Origin: Ceratopteris richardii
Taxonomy: Eukaryota; Streptophyta; Polypodiopsida; Polypodiales; Pteridaceae
Assembly (NCBI GenBank): GCA_020310875.1
Contig: CM035431.1
Span: 16,972,267 to 17,036,266, forward strand
Direction of reading: 5' to 3'
Length of the DNA stretch: 64,000 bases
Shown: piece after piece, positions 22,919 through 35,995 of the stretch
Layout: each line of letters starts with the position of its first letter
Position numbering within the stretch: the first letter of the stretch is position 1
Translations under genes and position numbers: made by a program
The notes under the pieces: generated by a model
What the model saw: only the letters and a program-made list of their open reading frames with translations
Databases searched by the model: none
What the model was told of the DNA's origin: nothing

Positions 22919-24728
22919 TGTATTGCGGCATTTCCCTCTCTCTCTCTTTCTCTCTCTCTCTCCCCCGCAACCCCCTCCAACCCCACCGTCCCCTCCTCTT
23001 TTCCTCCACCACCCCCGCGGCCCCCACCATCACCACAACCCCCTCCAACCCCACCCTCCCCTCCTCTTTTCCCCCACCACCCCCGTGGCCCCCACCATCA
23101 CCACGACCCCCTCCAACCCCACCATTCCCTCCTCTTTTCCTCCACCACCCCCGTGGCCCCCACCATCACCACAACCCCCTCCAACCCCACACCCCTCCAC
23201 GACCCCCCACAAACCCCACAAACACCACAAACACCACAAACCCCACACCCCTCCACGACCCCCACAAACCCCACACCCCTCCACAACCCCCCACAAACCC
23301 CACAAACACCACAAACCCCACACCCCTCCACGACCCCCCACAAACCCCACAAATACCAAAAACCCCACACCCCTCCACGACCCCCCACGAACCCCGACAA
23401 ACACCACAAACCCCACACCCCTCCACAACCCTCCACAAACCCCACACCCCTCCACAACCCCCCACAAACTCCACACCCCTCCACAACCCCCCACAAACAC
23501 CACAAACCCCACACCCCTCCACGACCCCCCACAAACTCCACAAACCCCACAAATCCCACAATTTCCCACGACCTCCCACAAAGTTCTCATGCAGTTTTTG
23601 ATGGATATTTGGAGGATCATTTCTCAACCAAACCCTATAGTGTTATATCTCGTTGGAAAGCTCTCGACGAGTACTTTCCAATGGTGCAGTAATAATTTTA
23701 AAATCTTGGATAAATTTTTTACCACACCCCAAAAACCCCCACAACTCACCCCCTATTTCCACCCACAACCTCCCACACCCCCCGTAATCTCCCTCCTCCC
23801 CACAGCTCACCTCCCAAACCGCCCACTTAATATGAAGGCTCAAAAGCTACTACAAAAATTAGGTGAAGTATGTGCTTCTCATAGTCATTCAAATATCACG
23901 GACGGCACAAAATGAGGATCTCATCTTGCATGCAAAAGTAACAGTAAAAGTGTAAGTGGTAAAAGTGAAAGTGGAGAAATGACTGTTGCCGACAACCATT
24001 CATGACGACTGCCTATTTTTTAGGACCCAATTCAAGACTTGTGGAAAATTTGATTTTCCCCTCCAATCTTGGGCAATCAACCGGCGCATGATCAGTGGAC
24101 GTGAGGAATCGGCAAGGCCCTCTTGTCCTATTGGAGCCTATAAAAGCAATGGACTTGTGTTCATTTGGGATACATTCAGATACACACATATGCATACGTA
24201 CGTACAGGGGTCCTCTCTTGGCACTCTGTGGCTACAAGCCTACTATAGGAAGTCACTCTGTGGTGAGGATACAGAGCGTGGGCTTCCCAGTGAGGGCTAA
24301 TAGCACTATAGTGTGAAGAGAGTGGCATGGTTTTGTCATTCAGTGTGATTCATTGGTATTTCGTGCTCTTTCCCTTAGAGCAAGTCTTCATACTTTGTAT
24401 TGATCAATACTAGTCTGCATCTAGTTGTGTCCATTGTACGAATTGGATGAATGGAGTTGCATGTTAGCCCAGAGCATAAACCTGTGAGCATCTCTTTTGC
24501 CTATGTTGTAATCATCTTATTCGAACTAAGGAGTGGTTGGTCTTCCATTTTTTGTCATTTATAGCATCCCTAAGTATTCACAACTCTATGCAATTATTGA
24601 TATCTCCCTACTCACATAAATGTTGAAGGGTATATTTCCCTAAGGAGAACCTACCTTGAGTAGGCGAAGTACAGGAAGTGCATGTTGTATGCTCCTGCTA
24701 AAGAAGATACCCCAATACCTCCTCTACA
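22919..24728 (+). repeat. 3' LTR of Gypsy C
   Basis: 1,810 bp, same layout as the 5' LTR: short CT run, C-rich minisatellite (about 22963-23575), then the unique part. It ends CTCCTCTACA, followed by the CATTT target duplication. Confidence 0.93.
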
Positions 24729-25191
24729 CATTTCAACTTTTGCAAATTTTTGAATTTGGAGTAATGATGTCCTAACAATCCTGCATGGTCTTGTTGTAGT
24801 AGGGTTTTGTATTCTTCTTCCTCCACACAAAAAGATAATACACCTTGATAATTTTGTTTGTAAATGCTTCTTGCTAGTAATTGATACCTTTGTGATCATA
24901 TGATCTCCTCTTCCCTTGTCTTGATGTTCTTATTCATGGGTCCAAAAGTTAGCACTCGGATAAGATTCTTATCCCAACAACTACATCAAAATCATATTCC
25001 ATTAGTAAGAGAAACCATCTTACTAAGAATCCTGTATTACAAGGTTTGTTGACCAAATAGAAGAGTGCTTGATGATCAGGGAAAACTTGAATTTATTGGC
25101 CAAAAGATAGTGTCTAAAGTTTTTAACTGCATATACCATTCCTAATCCTTCTCGATCAATTGTTGTGTAATTCCTTCGTGATGCATTTAAT
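24729..25191 (-). mobile_element. Gypsy B, RNase H piece (between Gypsy C and copia A3)
   Basis: On the minus strand from 25191 leftward: NYTTIDREGLGMVYAVKNFR and HYLLANKFKF, the central part of a Ty3/gypsy RNase H, fading toward the integrase start near 24729. Its left edge is the CATTT duplication of Gypsy C and its right edge the TTAAT duplication of copia A3. It is thus an interrupted stretch of one older element. Several breaks. Confidence 0.8.
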
Positions 25192-25421
25192 TGTTGATAT
25201 ATTTAGGTAGTGATGTGTGTGAACACTTTAGGACTACCGGAGCAATTTTTTCCCTCTTTAGGAGGCTTTTTTCCCCCAGCTTGTATATATGCCTATTGCC
25301 CTAATGGGCTACTTATCTTTGTACATTCTCTAGTAATACATTCAGTATTGTGTGGTGTGCTCCAAGCTTCTTCTTCTTGCTTGTGTTGTTCGCGTGCTTC
25401 CACAGATGTCTAACTCCAACA
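25192..25421 (+). repeat. 5' LTR of copia A3
   Basis: 230 bp, TGTTGATATATTTAGG... to ...TAACTCCAACA. The TTGTATATATGCC motif in its middle could serve as a TATA-like element. Confidence 0.93.
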
Positions 25422-25730
25422 ATTGGTATCAGAGCAGGTCGTCGCTTCATCTAGGGTGCCGTCGACACTCCTCCGGTTCTAGTCTCAAAATCGCACGAAT
25501 TTTGGTGAGCATACTCAACCTGTTTCCGAGATCAAAACGACTTTGCTTTGTGGTGCCGAAATCATAATCTGAGCTCATTTCGGCCTCCGAACGCACTATC
25601 GTATATGCCAGTTTTTGTTCGCCAGTATAAGCATCTCAAAGTTTGCTACAGGTCTATTCATCTGGATAGTTTTGTTCAACTTTTTGAGATACAATCAATT
25701 TTCTGCATCAAGGTATTTTAGTCACCGGCC

Positions 25731-28700
25731 ATGGATGAAAGTAGTGATGTATTCCGTATGTTGGCTGTTGAGCATAAGTTGGATGGTACCAACTACCCTT
25801 TATGGGCTTATATTGATGCGACATGTGTTGGTTGCAAAAGGACTGTGGAACATTGTGCAGGTGTCAAAAATCGTCCTATCACACCTGCAACTGTTACAAC
25901 TGCAGGTACTGAAGCTGATGCAGAAGGTGTCAAAGATGATGATATTCTGTATATTCCTATTCGTGCTGCGGTTTCTGTTGCACCTACTACAGAGCAGATT
26001 CGTTGGGATGGAAAAGATGACCAAACACATGCATTGATAGCTTTGTCTATCAAACGTGCCATTATTCCTTACATTCGCTCTTGCAGAACAGCTAAGGATG
26101 CTTGGGATACACTTATCACATTGTACCAAGCTAGGAATGAGGCTCGTGCTGCTTACCTCCAAAAATAGTTGGAGAGTGAGCACATGAATGAAGATGATTC
26201 TATGGACAATTTCCTAACGAAGATCAAAGACTTGAAAGAACAGTTGATTTCTGCTGATGAGGTTATAGCAGATAGCTCACTTGTGTAGACCGTTCTGAAT
26301 GGTCTTCCTGATTCATATTAGAGTTTTGCTTCTACTCTTCGGTTGATGATGAAAGGCAATCCGAATGCCTTATCATTTGAGGAGTTAGTCTTTGTTCTGT
26401 TGCAGGAAGATCAGTCCAGGCAGAACAGGTCCATTATGTGAGTTGCAGATCAAGCTGACTTGGCTAGTCAGAAGGGCAAAGGAAGATGGAGCTCTTCAAC
26501 TAGTAAGCAAAAATCTACTAATTCTGCATATTCGAAGAAGGAAGATAAACATGAGAAGAAATCAGAAAAGCTGAAATTGTTTTGTAAGTATTGTAAAGGG
26601 AATGATCATATCATAAAGAACTATCCAAAGCTGGCTGCTAAAGAGGCAAAGAAGAAAGAGGTTGGAATGGTTGTTGCAGAGGCCTCTACACCAAAAACAG
26701 AGTCTGCTAATCTTGTGCAGGAAGAAGAATGGGCGTTTATTACTGTCTGCAATTTTGACCCATCTTCTCATGAGCAGTGCATGTCTACAGTAGACTCAGA
26801 TGTTTGGTATTTTGACAGTGGGGCGACCAAACATATTACCTCGCAGTGCAGTTTCTTCTCTTCACTCGAGCCTACCCCTACAGGGAATACTGTTACATGC
26901 GCCAACAACTCCTCTTATCCTGTTATGGGAGTTGGTAAGATCATTTTGACTACTGCTGATGGTAGTTCTTTCACTTTGTCAGATGCTTTATTTGTGCCAG
27001 GGATCAAGAAAAACCTGTTATCAGTTTCTGCATTAGCCAAGATTGGTTTGGTTGTGAAATTTGTTGATGACATGTGTACAGTTCATGATCTATCAAATGG
27101 CGATGTGATTATTGCTTCTAGCATTTTATGTCGTGGATTGTATAAGATCATAGACTATGAAAGATCTGTAAATGATTTGGCATGTGCAGTAAATGATTCT
27201 CAGGCTATGTCAAATGCAAAGCTTTGGCATGCACACTTTGGTCATTTTTTGAATTTTGCTAGTTTGCTATGCCTGTAGAAATCTGAAATGGTGTCCTCTT
27301 TGCCCAAACTTGAGGAACCTGGAAAACATGTTTATGAACGCTGTATTTTGGGTAAAATGCAATGTTCGTCCTTTCCAAAAGATGGTTCAGTTCGGGCTAC
27401 TCAGAAACTGCAGCTTGTACATAGTGATGTCTGTGGTCCTATGAAAACACCTTCTTTTGGGAATTATCTTTACTTCCTGACTTTCATCGATGACTTTTCT
27501 AGGCATGCATGGGTATATCCATTGAAGGCAAAGTCCAAAGTGTTCATGTGCTTCAAACAGTTTTTGTTTTTGGCTGAAAATCTGTCAGCGTGTAAAATGG
27601 GCACCCTCCGTTCTGATCGAGGGGGGGAATATATGTCTTCTGATTTCAATGCATTTTGGTTGAACGTGGGATAGAACACCAGTGTACATTGCCGTATACA
27701 CCTCAACAGAATGGAGTTGATGAACGAAAGAACAGGTCACCCATGGAGATGGCGAGGTGTATGGTCAAGAGTCAGGCTTTACCACATAGTGTCTGGCTTG
27801 AGGCTGTCATATGTGCAGCATATGTACTGAACAGGTGTCCCACTAAAGCGTTGCAATCTATCACTCCATATGAGGCTTGGCATGACCGCAAGCCATCTGT
27901 TGCTCATCTGCGTGTTTTTGGTTGTTTGACATATGCATTAGTGCCTCAACAACATCACAGAAAATTGGATGATAAAGCAGTAAAATGTATTTTTGTTGGG
28001 TACAGTTCTGAAAGTAAAGGCTATCGTCTGTATCATCCACAGACTAAACGCATTATGGTTAGCCATGATGTTGTTTTTGTGGACGATGCTATACAACCAT
28101 TGCTTTCATGTACTACGGAGACATCTGTTAGCTCCAAAGACATGTATGATACTTTGTTGCCTCTTTTTACAAGTGGACAGTCTAGTGTTGGTCCTAATGA
28201 GCCAACTTCTCAACCTTTGCAGGTTTCATGTGATGATGCAGATAATTCCATTTCTGATGCAGATGTAGTACATGACGCACTTATTGATGAGAGAGTTGAT
28301 ATTGAGCAAGCAAGAACTATGCCAAAATGGCTGGTGCAGACCTTGCGTGACAACAAATTAGATGCACCTCTGTCATATCGTACTCGATGAGGCTCTCATA
28401 GTGCCTCTTTTGCATCAGATTGCTATGCTATGGCTGCATCTAGTCTGTGTGATGAGAATGAGCCTGTTTCGTTTGATGAAGCATAAAATTCAGAAAATTG
28501 GATGCCTGCTATGCGATTTGAATATGATGCAATAATGAAGAATGGTACTTGGTCTTAATGTGACTTGCCACCTGGCAAGAAGGCCATTGGCACTAAGTGG
28601 GTATACAAGCTAAAGCGTAAACCTAATGGTACAGTTGATATGTATAAGGCTAGGCTTGTTGCAAAGGGTTATGTGCAGGAAAGAGGCATTGATTTTCATG

Positions 28701-29980
28701 AGTCCTTTGCACCTACATGACGTATGACTACTGTTTGGAGCATTTGTGCACTTGTAGCCCATCATGGTTGGACATTAAAACTGCATTTCTGAATGATGAC
28801 TTGCATGAAGAAGTGTATGTTTTTGAGCCCCATGGCTTTGTGCAGAAAGGGCATGAAAACCAGGTGTGAAGGTTAAAGAAGGAATTATATGGTTAAAGCA
28901 AGCACCACGTGCTTGGTATGAGAAGATACATGCCTATCTGGTTGCACATGGTTTTGAGAACAGTCCAACTGAAAGAACCTTATATGTTAAGTGTGCTAAT
29001 GATATGCTTCTGATCATTGTTGTCTATGTTGACGACATGCTGCTCATTGGTCCTATTGAGAAGCATATTGCTGATTTTAAGGCTGATTTGTATGCCCCAT
29101 TTGAGATGTCTGATTTGGGGAATTTGCATCATTATTTGGCCATTCAGTTTATGCACATTGATGGTGGAATGGTTTTGTGTCAAACAAAATATATTGACAC
29201 ATTATTGCAGCATTTTGGCCTTGAAGACTGTGAAGCCTATTGCCACTCCTATGGAGACAGGTTTACGATTGAGTCTTCATGATGTTGGAGATGCATTTGA
29301 TGTTGTTCTCTATCAGCATGTTGTTGGATGCTTGATTTACTTATGCATTACTCAGCCAGATATTCAGTTTGCTATCTCACAGATGAGCAGGTTTATGCAT
29401 TGCCCAGGAGTCAAGCATTGGCAAGCGGTTAAGCGTGTCTTTCGCTACTTGAGTGGTACTCGGCTACTTGGGTTGTTTTATCCCAAGGGGGGTCACTACC
29501 ACCAGATTTGCATGCTTTTTCTGACTCTGATTGGGCTCATTGCTATGACACTCGTGTGTCCACTAGTGGTGTTTGCTTCATGCTTGGTAGCTCATGTATA
29601 TCTTGGTTGAGCAAGAAGTAGCCTACTGTGGCCACTTCCAATTGTGAGGCTAAGTATAGGTCAGCTTTCACAACGACTGTTGAGTGTGTGTGGCTAAGAC
29701 GCCTTATGGTTGATTTGGGTGTTGGTCAGTCTTCTACCACCACCATCTTCACTAACAGTCAGAGCGCATTGGCAATTGCGAGGAACCCTGTGTTCCATGC
29801 TCGCACTAAGCACATTGAGGTGCATTATCATTATGTCAGGGAGAGGTTCTCTGCTGGGGAGATCAGCTTGGCATATTGGCCCACGCAGGAGAACATTGCA
29901 GACCTTTTCACAAAGGCTCTGCCTAGGGAGAAGTTTGAAGCTTTCCGCAAAGCTTTGGGCTTACTTCCTTTTGTGGAGTG
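25731..29980 (+). pseudogene. Copia A3 gag-pol region
   Basis: The gag start (atg at 25731) opens with DESSDVFRMLAVEHKLDGTN. A CCHC-type knuckle begins LFCKYCKGNDHIIKN (about 26577). Next come the protease neighbourhood with YFDSGATKHIT (about 26808), a pre-integrase LWHAHFGH (about 27224), an integrase core with SDVCGPMKTPS (about 27423), SDRGGEYMS (about 27613) and TPQQNGVDERKN (about 27700), and the RT start GTKWVYKLK (about 28592). The RT catalytic motif is YVDDMLLIG (about 29024). RNase H has SQSALAIARNP and KHIEVHYHYVRERF, ending at LPREKFEAFRKALGLL (about 29960). Broken in several places; kept here as a fossil gag-pol region. Confidence 0.92.
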
Positions 29981-30040
29981 ATTTCCACATAGCTTGGCAC
30001 TTCCTTATACATGGGTGCCAGCTACTTGTTCACCGCATCA

Positions 30041-30055
30041 CTCCTAGGGGGGATT
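30041..30055 (+). promoter_or_regulatory. Polypurine tract of copia A3
   Basis: CTCCTAGGGGGGATT directly before the 3' LTR. Confidence 0.8.
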
Positions 30056-30285
30056 TGTTGATATATTTAGGTAGTGATGTGTGTGAACACTTTAGGACTG
30101 CTAGAGCACTTTTTTCCCTCTTTAGGAGGTTTTTTTCCCCCGACTTGTATATATGCCTATTGCCCTAATGGGCTACTTATCTTAGTACATTCTCTAGTAA
30201 TACATTCAGTATTGCGTGATGTGCTCCAAGCTTCTTCTTCTTCCTTGTGATGTTCGCGTGCTTCTGCAAACATCTAACTCCAACA
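30056..30285 (+). repeat. 3' LTR of copia A3
   Basis: 230 bp, same ends as the 5' LTR, followed by the TTAAT target duplication. Confidence 0.93.
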
Positions 30286-30490
30286 TTAATTGTCTAATAT
30301 CATAAGCTATGGGTAGATTAAAATTTCCTTCTCTAGTTGGTTGTGCTAGCACACATCCAATTGCAAAATTGAATGCATCGACATGAACATCGAATGGTTT
30401 ATTCCAATCACATGTTGTGAATATCAGTGCAACATGTTTAATTTGTTTCTTATCTACCTGAAAGAAAATTTCATCACTCACCACAATGAA
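30286..30490 (-). mobile_element. Gypsy B, RT/RNase H junction piece (right of copia A3)
   Basis: On the minus strand: DWNKPFDVHVDAFNFAIG and CVLAQP, the start of a Ty3/gypsy RNase H, running into the right target duplication of copia A3. The remainder of RNase H continues on the other side at 25191. Right boundary uncertain. Confidence 0.8.
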
Positions 30491-31400
30491 CTATCGCAGT
30501 TGAGGCAAAGGATTTGTAGGGACCAACAAAGTCAATAGCACACCAAGTTTTATATCCAATTGTTGGGGCTTGTGAGTAGGTCTGCACAATACTTGCACTT
30601 CTTTCCTTATCCATCTAAAAATAATCTCAGTTCGAAACACCATAAGGCTTGGTCTGCACAAACATTGCTAATATAGCTAGGCACAATCCAAACTTCCATA
30701 GATTCATGTCTGGAAGTCATGCATACTTATATTCCGTTGAATATGCATGACCAAACATGCACTCCATCTTTGTTGTCAAAGCTAACTCCGAGGCACAGTA
30801 ATGCCTTGATGACTAACATGCAATTGAGCTACAATATACGTCGGGTCGATCACTAGTCAAGTAGATTCGCCAATACAAAATTCAATGATAGTGAGTTGAT
30901 CACTAGCTTCTTCAAGTTGATCATTGCATTGCTGCACAAAAGAATTGATCATGGGATGTTTAGGGATATTGGTCCATGGGATTTTTGCATACTACAATAA
31001 TCCTTGATGTTGAAACCAATCGACATGAAGCTATGTTAAGTGATCAAGGATCACTAATGAGCTCATGTTTGTCAGCTTGAGGATGTTGGGTAGCATGGTG
31101 CCTCTCATATTAGCAGATGTAGAATTGAGAAACAGTGCAACTGAAAAACAGTGCAAATAAAACTAAAGACAAATTTATCCAAGGTTTAAATAGAATAGAG
31201 CAATGTTGTTGAAACATAAAATTGTGAATATTTGCATGTGCGCAATTCGACATAGAGGGATTTTAATGTTGCATGTGAATTCAATGTCATCAAGTTGGGC
31301 AAAAGATTTGTTGTTGTTGCTAAATGCCACCTTATATCGATAATCATGATGCCTTTTATTTAGCACGTGATAACTATCACTTTATTTCAAAAATAGATAC
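30491..31400. other. Unassigned stretch, possibly gypsy-derived
   Basis: A short minus-strand stretch at about 30510-30545 (KTWCAIDFVGPY) resembles the start of a gypsy integrase core, out of order relative to the RNase H piece at its left. The rest shows no recognisable coding or LTR structure. It may contain the 3' end of Gypsy A. Confidence 0.35.
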
Positions 31401-32394
31401 ACTATATACAATTGTTGATGGTAGCACTAACTCCGGTAAGGGCACAACTTGGACCCATTATCTGGCATCTGTAAAATCTCACCCGCCAACATGGCTAACT
31501 GAAACATAGCAAGACCAATTTCTTGATGGATCCGAAAAGGACCTATCCACCGTAATTTGAATTTGTTTGCCTGTCTCTTCATTTTGGAATTAAAAAATAG
31601 GACTAACTCACTTGGCATGAAAATAGGAGTCTGTAGTTGTCTATCATGCAAATGACTTTGCCGATGTTGAACTGCTTGCATCAATAAAAAACTATTATAG
31701 CAATTCTCTTCGAGTTTCCTCAATGTATTGATCCAAAAATCTAATGAATCTTTTGGTAAAAGCTTGTTTTGAACTGTAATCTATAGACTGAGAATAGTAA
31801 TTTCCATAGGCACAATGGCTTCCAAACTATAAACAAGTTTAAAGGGTGTGAAACTGGTAGACACTTTATATGAAGTTTGGTAAGCCCACAAAACCGAAGA
31901 TAAGTATTCTTCCCATTTATTCGGACATTCTAAAAGGAAATTCACTAGCATAATTAATAAAACTTTATTGGTCCTTACTACCAATCCATTGGCACAAGGA
32001 TAATATGGGGAACTAAATTTGTTTTCAATTGAAAAATAATCAATGATTGGCTTTATAAGTTTTGTTGATGAAATGAGTGCCCTAATAAAAAAAAAGCTCC
32101 AACAAAAGACCATATCGAGGAAATAATTCTGTAATTAACACCATAGCTACACTATGCATTGTTGAATGTCACAAACACTAGGCTTCAAGCCAACGTGTAT
32201 AGTAATTGATGCAAGTTAAAATAAAAGTTTTACTTGAAGTAGCCGGTGGCCGGATTGGACCAATAAAATCCAAACCCCATTTTTGGAAAGGCTCTAGAGG
32301 TAAGATGGGTTCCAAGTGGAATCGATGAATATCGTGGGGTTCGCCCATGTGTTGACAAGGATCACAAAGTAGGATATGCTCACGGACATCGTTA

Positions 32395-32711
32395 TGTTGA
32401 TATATTTAGGTCGTTATGTGTGTGAATACTCTAGGACCCTCGAGGCACTTTTTTCCCTCTTTAGGAGGTTTTTTTCCCCCCACATTGTATATACACTTTA
32501 TTGCCCTAATGGGCTACTTATCTTTGTACATTCTAGTGGTAATACATTCAGTATTGTGTGTTGTGCTCCAAGCTTCTTCTTCTTCTTCTTCTTCTTCTTC
32601 TTCTTCTTCTTCTTCTTCTTCTTCTTCTTCTTCTTCTTCTTCTTCTTCTTCTTCTTCTTCTTCTTCTTTCTTGTGTTGTTTGCATGCTTCCGCAGATGTC
32701 TAACTCCAACA
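32395..32711 (+). repeat. 5' LTR of copia A4, enlarged by a CTT microsatellite
   Basis: 317 bp against 230 bp in copy A3. The extra length is a pure CTT run at 32574-32668. Confidence 0.9.
32574..32668. repeat. (CTT)n microsatellite, about 31 units
   Basis: About 95 bp of uninterrupted CTT. Sister LTRs carry only three or four CTT units at this place. It yields spurious poly-Ser, poly-Leu, poly-Phe and poly-Lys frames. Confidence 0.97.
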
Positions 32712-35700
32712 ATTGGTATCAGAGAAGGTCGCCGCTTCATCTAGGGCATTGTCTACACCTATCCGATTATAGTCTCAAAATTGCATGAAATTCGGTAAGA
32801 ATACTCAAGGTGTTTTAGAGATCAAAACTGCTTCGCTTTGTGTGCCAAAATTGCGATCTGAACTCATTTCGGCCTTCGAACACACTATCGCAGCGCTTGT
32901 GCAGGGTATTTCATCTTTTTGTGCCAAAGCTATATACCAATTTTGGTCCACCAATATAAGCATCTCGAAGTCTGCTACAGGTCTAGTAGAATTTGTCTGG
33001 GCATATTTGTTCAATTTTCTGAGATATAGTCAATTTTTTGCATCAAGGTATTTTATTCAAGGCCATGGCTGAAAGCAGTGATCTATTCCATATGTTGGTT
33101 GTTGAGGATAATTTGGATGGTACCAACTACCCATTATGGGCTTATATGATGTTTCATGTATTGGTCGCAAAAGGACTATGGAATATTGTGCAGGGTGTTG
33201 AAAGACGTCCTGTTACACCTGCAAATACAGGTGTTGGAGCTGGTGGAGATGGTGTCAAAGATGATGATATTCTATAGACTCCTATTTATGTTGTTGTTTT
33301 TGTTGCACCTACTGCAAAGAAAATTCACTAGGATGGAAAATATGTTCAGGCACATGCATTGATAGCTTTGTCTATCAAACGTGCCATTATTCCTCACATT
33401 CGCTCTTGTAGAATAGCTAAGGATGCTTGGCATACACTTACCACATTGTACCAGGCTAGGAATGAGGCTCTTGTAGCTTACCACACATGAATGAAGGTGA
33501 TTCTATGGACAGATTTCTCACAAAGATAAAGGATTTCAAAGAACAGTTGATTTTTGCTGATGAAGTTATACCAGATAGCTCACTTGTGCAGACTGTTATG
33601 AATAGTCTTCCTAACTCATATCATAGTTTTGCTTCGTTTGATGATGGAAGAAAATCCAAATGCCTTGTCATTTGAGGAGTTAGTATCTGTTCTGATGCAA
33701 GAAGACAAGTCTAGGAAAACAAGTCTATTATGCATGTTGCAGATCAAGATTTCCTGGCTAGTCAGAAGGGCAAAGGTAAATAGAGCTCTTCTATTAATAA
33801 GCAGAAATCTGCAAATGTTGCACATTTGAAGAAGCAAGACAAAGATGAGAAGAAATCAAAAAAGCCAAAATTGTTTTGCAAATAATGTAAACCAAATGAT
33901 CATGTCATTAAGATTTGTCCAAAACTGCCTGTTAAAGAGGCAAAGAAGAAAGAGGCCAAAATGATTGTTGTAGAGGCCTCTACACCGGAAACGGATTCTA
34001 TTAATCTTGTGCAAGATGAAGAATGGGCATTTACTAATGTTTGTAGATTTGACCCATCTTCTCATGAGTAGTGCATGTCTATAGTAGACTCAGATGTTTG
34101 GTACTTTGATAGTGGGGCGACCAAACATATTACCTTGCAGTGCAGTTTCTTCTCTTCACTCGAGCCTGCTCCTATAGGGAATACTGTTACATGCACCAAC
34201 AACTACTCCTATCCTGTTATGCGAGTTGGTAAGATCATTTTGACTACTGTTGATGGTAGTTCTTTCACTTTGTCAGATGCTTTGTTTGTGCCACGGATCA
34301 AGAAAAATCTGCTACCAGTTTCTACATTAGCCAAGATTGGCTTGGTTGTAAAATTTGTTGATGATAGTGTACAGTTCATGATCTATTAAATGGCGATCTC
34401 ATTATTGCATCTGGCATTTTATGTCGTGGGATGTATAAGCTCATAGACTATGAAAGATCCGTAAATGATTCGGCACATGGGCTTTATGTGACTTGCCTCC
34501 TAGCAAGAAGGCCATTGGAACTAAGTGGGTATACAAGCTAAAGCACAAACCTGATGGAACAGTTGACACGTATAAGGCTAGGCTTGTTGTAAAGGGTTAT
34601 GCATAGCAAAGAGGCATTGATTCTGATGAAACCTTTGCTCCTACTTACCAAATGAGTACTGTTCGTAGCATCTATGCACTTGCAGCTCATCATGGTTGGA
34701 ATGTAAATTAGTTGGACATTCAAACAGCACTTTTGAATGGTGACTTGCATGAAGAAGTGTATGTTATTTAGCCCCGTGGCTTTGTGCAAAAAGGGCATGA
34801 AAACCAGTGTGCAGGTTAAAGAAGGCATTATATGGTTTAAGGAAAGCACCACGTGCTTGGTATGAAAAGATACATGCCTATCTGATTGCACATGATTTTG
34901 AGAACAGTCCATCTGAAAGCACCTTATATGTTAAGTGTGCTAACAATCTACTTTTAATCATTGCGGTATATGTTGATGTCGTGCTGCTCACTGGTCCTCA
35001 TGACATGCATATTGTTGATTTTAAGGCTGATTTGATGCCTCATTTGAGATGTTTGATTTGGGGCATTTGCATTAATTTTTGGGCATTCAGTTTATGCAAG
35101 TTGATGGTGGAACCGCTTTGTGTCAAACGAAATATATTGACACATTATTGCAACGTTTTGGCCTTGAAGACTGTAAGCCGATTGCCACTCCTATGGAGAC
35201 AGGTTTACGATTGGGTCTTCATCATGCTGGAGATGCACTTGATGTTGTTCTCTTCAGCAAGTTGTTGGATGCTTGATTTACTTATGCATTACTTGGCTAG
35301 ATATTCAGTTTGTTGTCTCGCAGATGAGTAGGTTTATGCATTGCCCAAGTGTCAAGCATTGGCAGGCAGTTAAGCGCATCTTTGGCTACTTGAGTGGTAC
35401 CCAACTACTTGGATTGTTTTATCCCAAGGGGGGATCACTACCGCAAGATTTGCATGCTTTTTCTGATAGTGATTGGGCCGGTTGCTATGACACTCGTATG
35501 TCCACCAGTGGTTTTTGCTTCATGCTTGGTAGCTCATGTATATCTTGGTTGAGCAAGAAGCAGCCTACTGTGGCCACTTCCAATTGTGAAGCAGAGTATA
35601 GGGAATCTTTCACAGCGACTGTTGAGTTTGTGTGGCTCATACGCCTTATGGCTAAGTTTGGTGTTGGTCAGTCTTCTGCCACCACTATCTTCACTGATAG

Positions 35701-35995
35701 TCAAAGCGCATTGGAAGTTGCAAGGAACCCAGTGTTGCATGCTCGCACTAAGCACATTGAGGTTCATTATTATTATTTCAAGGAGAGGTTCTCTACTGGG
35801 AAGATCAGCTTGGCATATGTGCCCATGTAGGAAAACATTGTAGACCTTTTCACGAAGGCTTTGCCAAGGCAGAAGTTTGAAGCTTTCCGCAAAGCTTTGG
35901 GCTTACTTCCTTTCATGGATTGATTCCACATAGCTTGGCACTTCCTTATACATGAGTGTTAGCTCCTTGTTCACTGCATCACTCATAGGGGGGCT

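Larger units (their letters stand above)
15376..24728 (+). mobile_element. Gypsy C, full-length Ty3/gypsy element
   Basis: 9,353 bp, bounded by CATTT target duplications (15371-15375 and 24729-24733). LTRs are 15376-17272 and 22919-24728. A TTTGGCATGCCCGGTGGGA sequence follows the 5' LTR (primer-binding-site position) and TGTGGGGGTC precedes the 3' LTR (polypurine tract). Order of parts: gag, protease, reverse transcriptase, RNase H, integrase, which is the gypsy order. No chromodomain is seen, and the PBS resembles plant Tat/Athila-type elements; this lineage call is tentative. The non-repetitive LTR parts differ at roughly 5-7% of sites by eye, so it is moderately old. It is broken in a handful of places. 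It sits inside Gypsy B. Confidence 0.95.
25192..30285 (+). mobile_element. Copia family A, copy 3 (full-length, with target duplication)
   Basis: 5,094 bp between TTAAT target duplications (25187-25191 and 30286-30290). Two 230-bp LTRs (25192-25421, 30056-30285), a primer-binding site (TGGTATCAGAGC, 25424-25435) matching the usual initiator-tRNA-Met site, and a polypurine tract (CTAGGGGGGATT) before the 3' LTR. The internal order gag, protease, integrase, RT, RNase H is copia-type. By eye the LTRs differ at about 17 of 230 sites (about 7%), so it is not recent. It looks structurally whole but is broken in several places in the coding part. Inserted in Gypsy B. Confidence 0.96.

Noticed and set aside
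22722-23915. A 397-codon Pro-rich frame
   Set aside because: Same minisatellite in the 3' LTR of Gypsy C, plus a lysine run from poly-A-rich sequence before it.
32376-32744. Poly-Phe, poly-Ser, poly-Leu and poly-Lys frames
   Set aside because: Produced by the CTT microsatellite in the copia A4 LTR.
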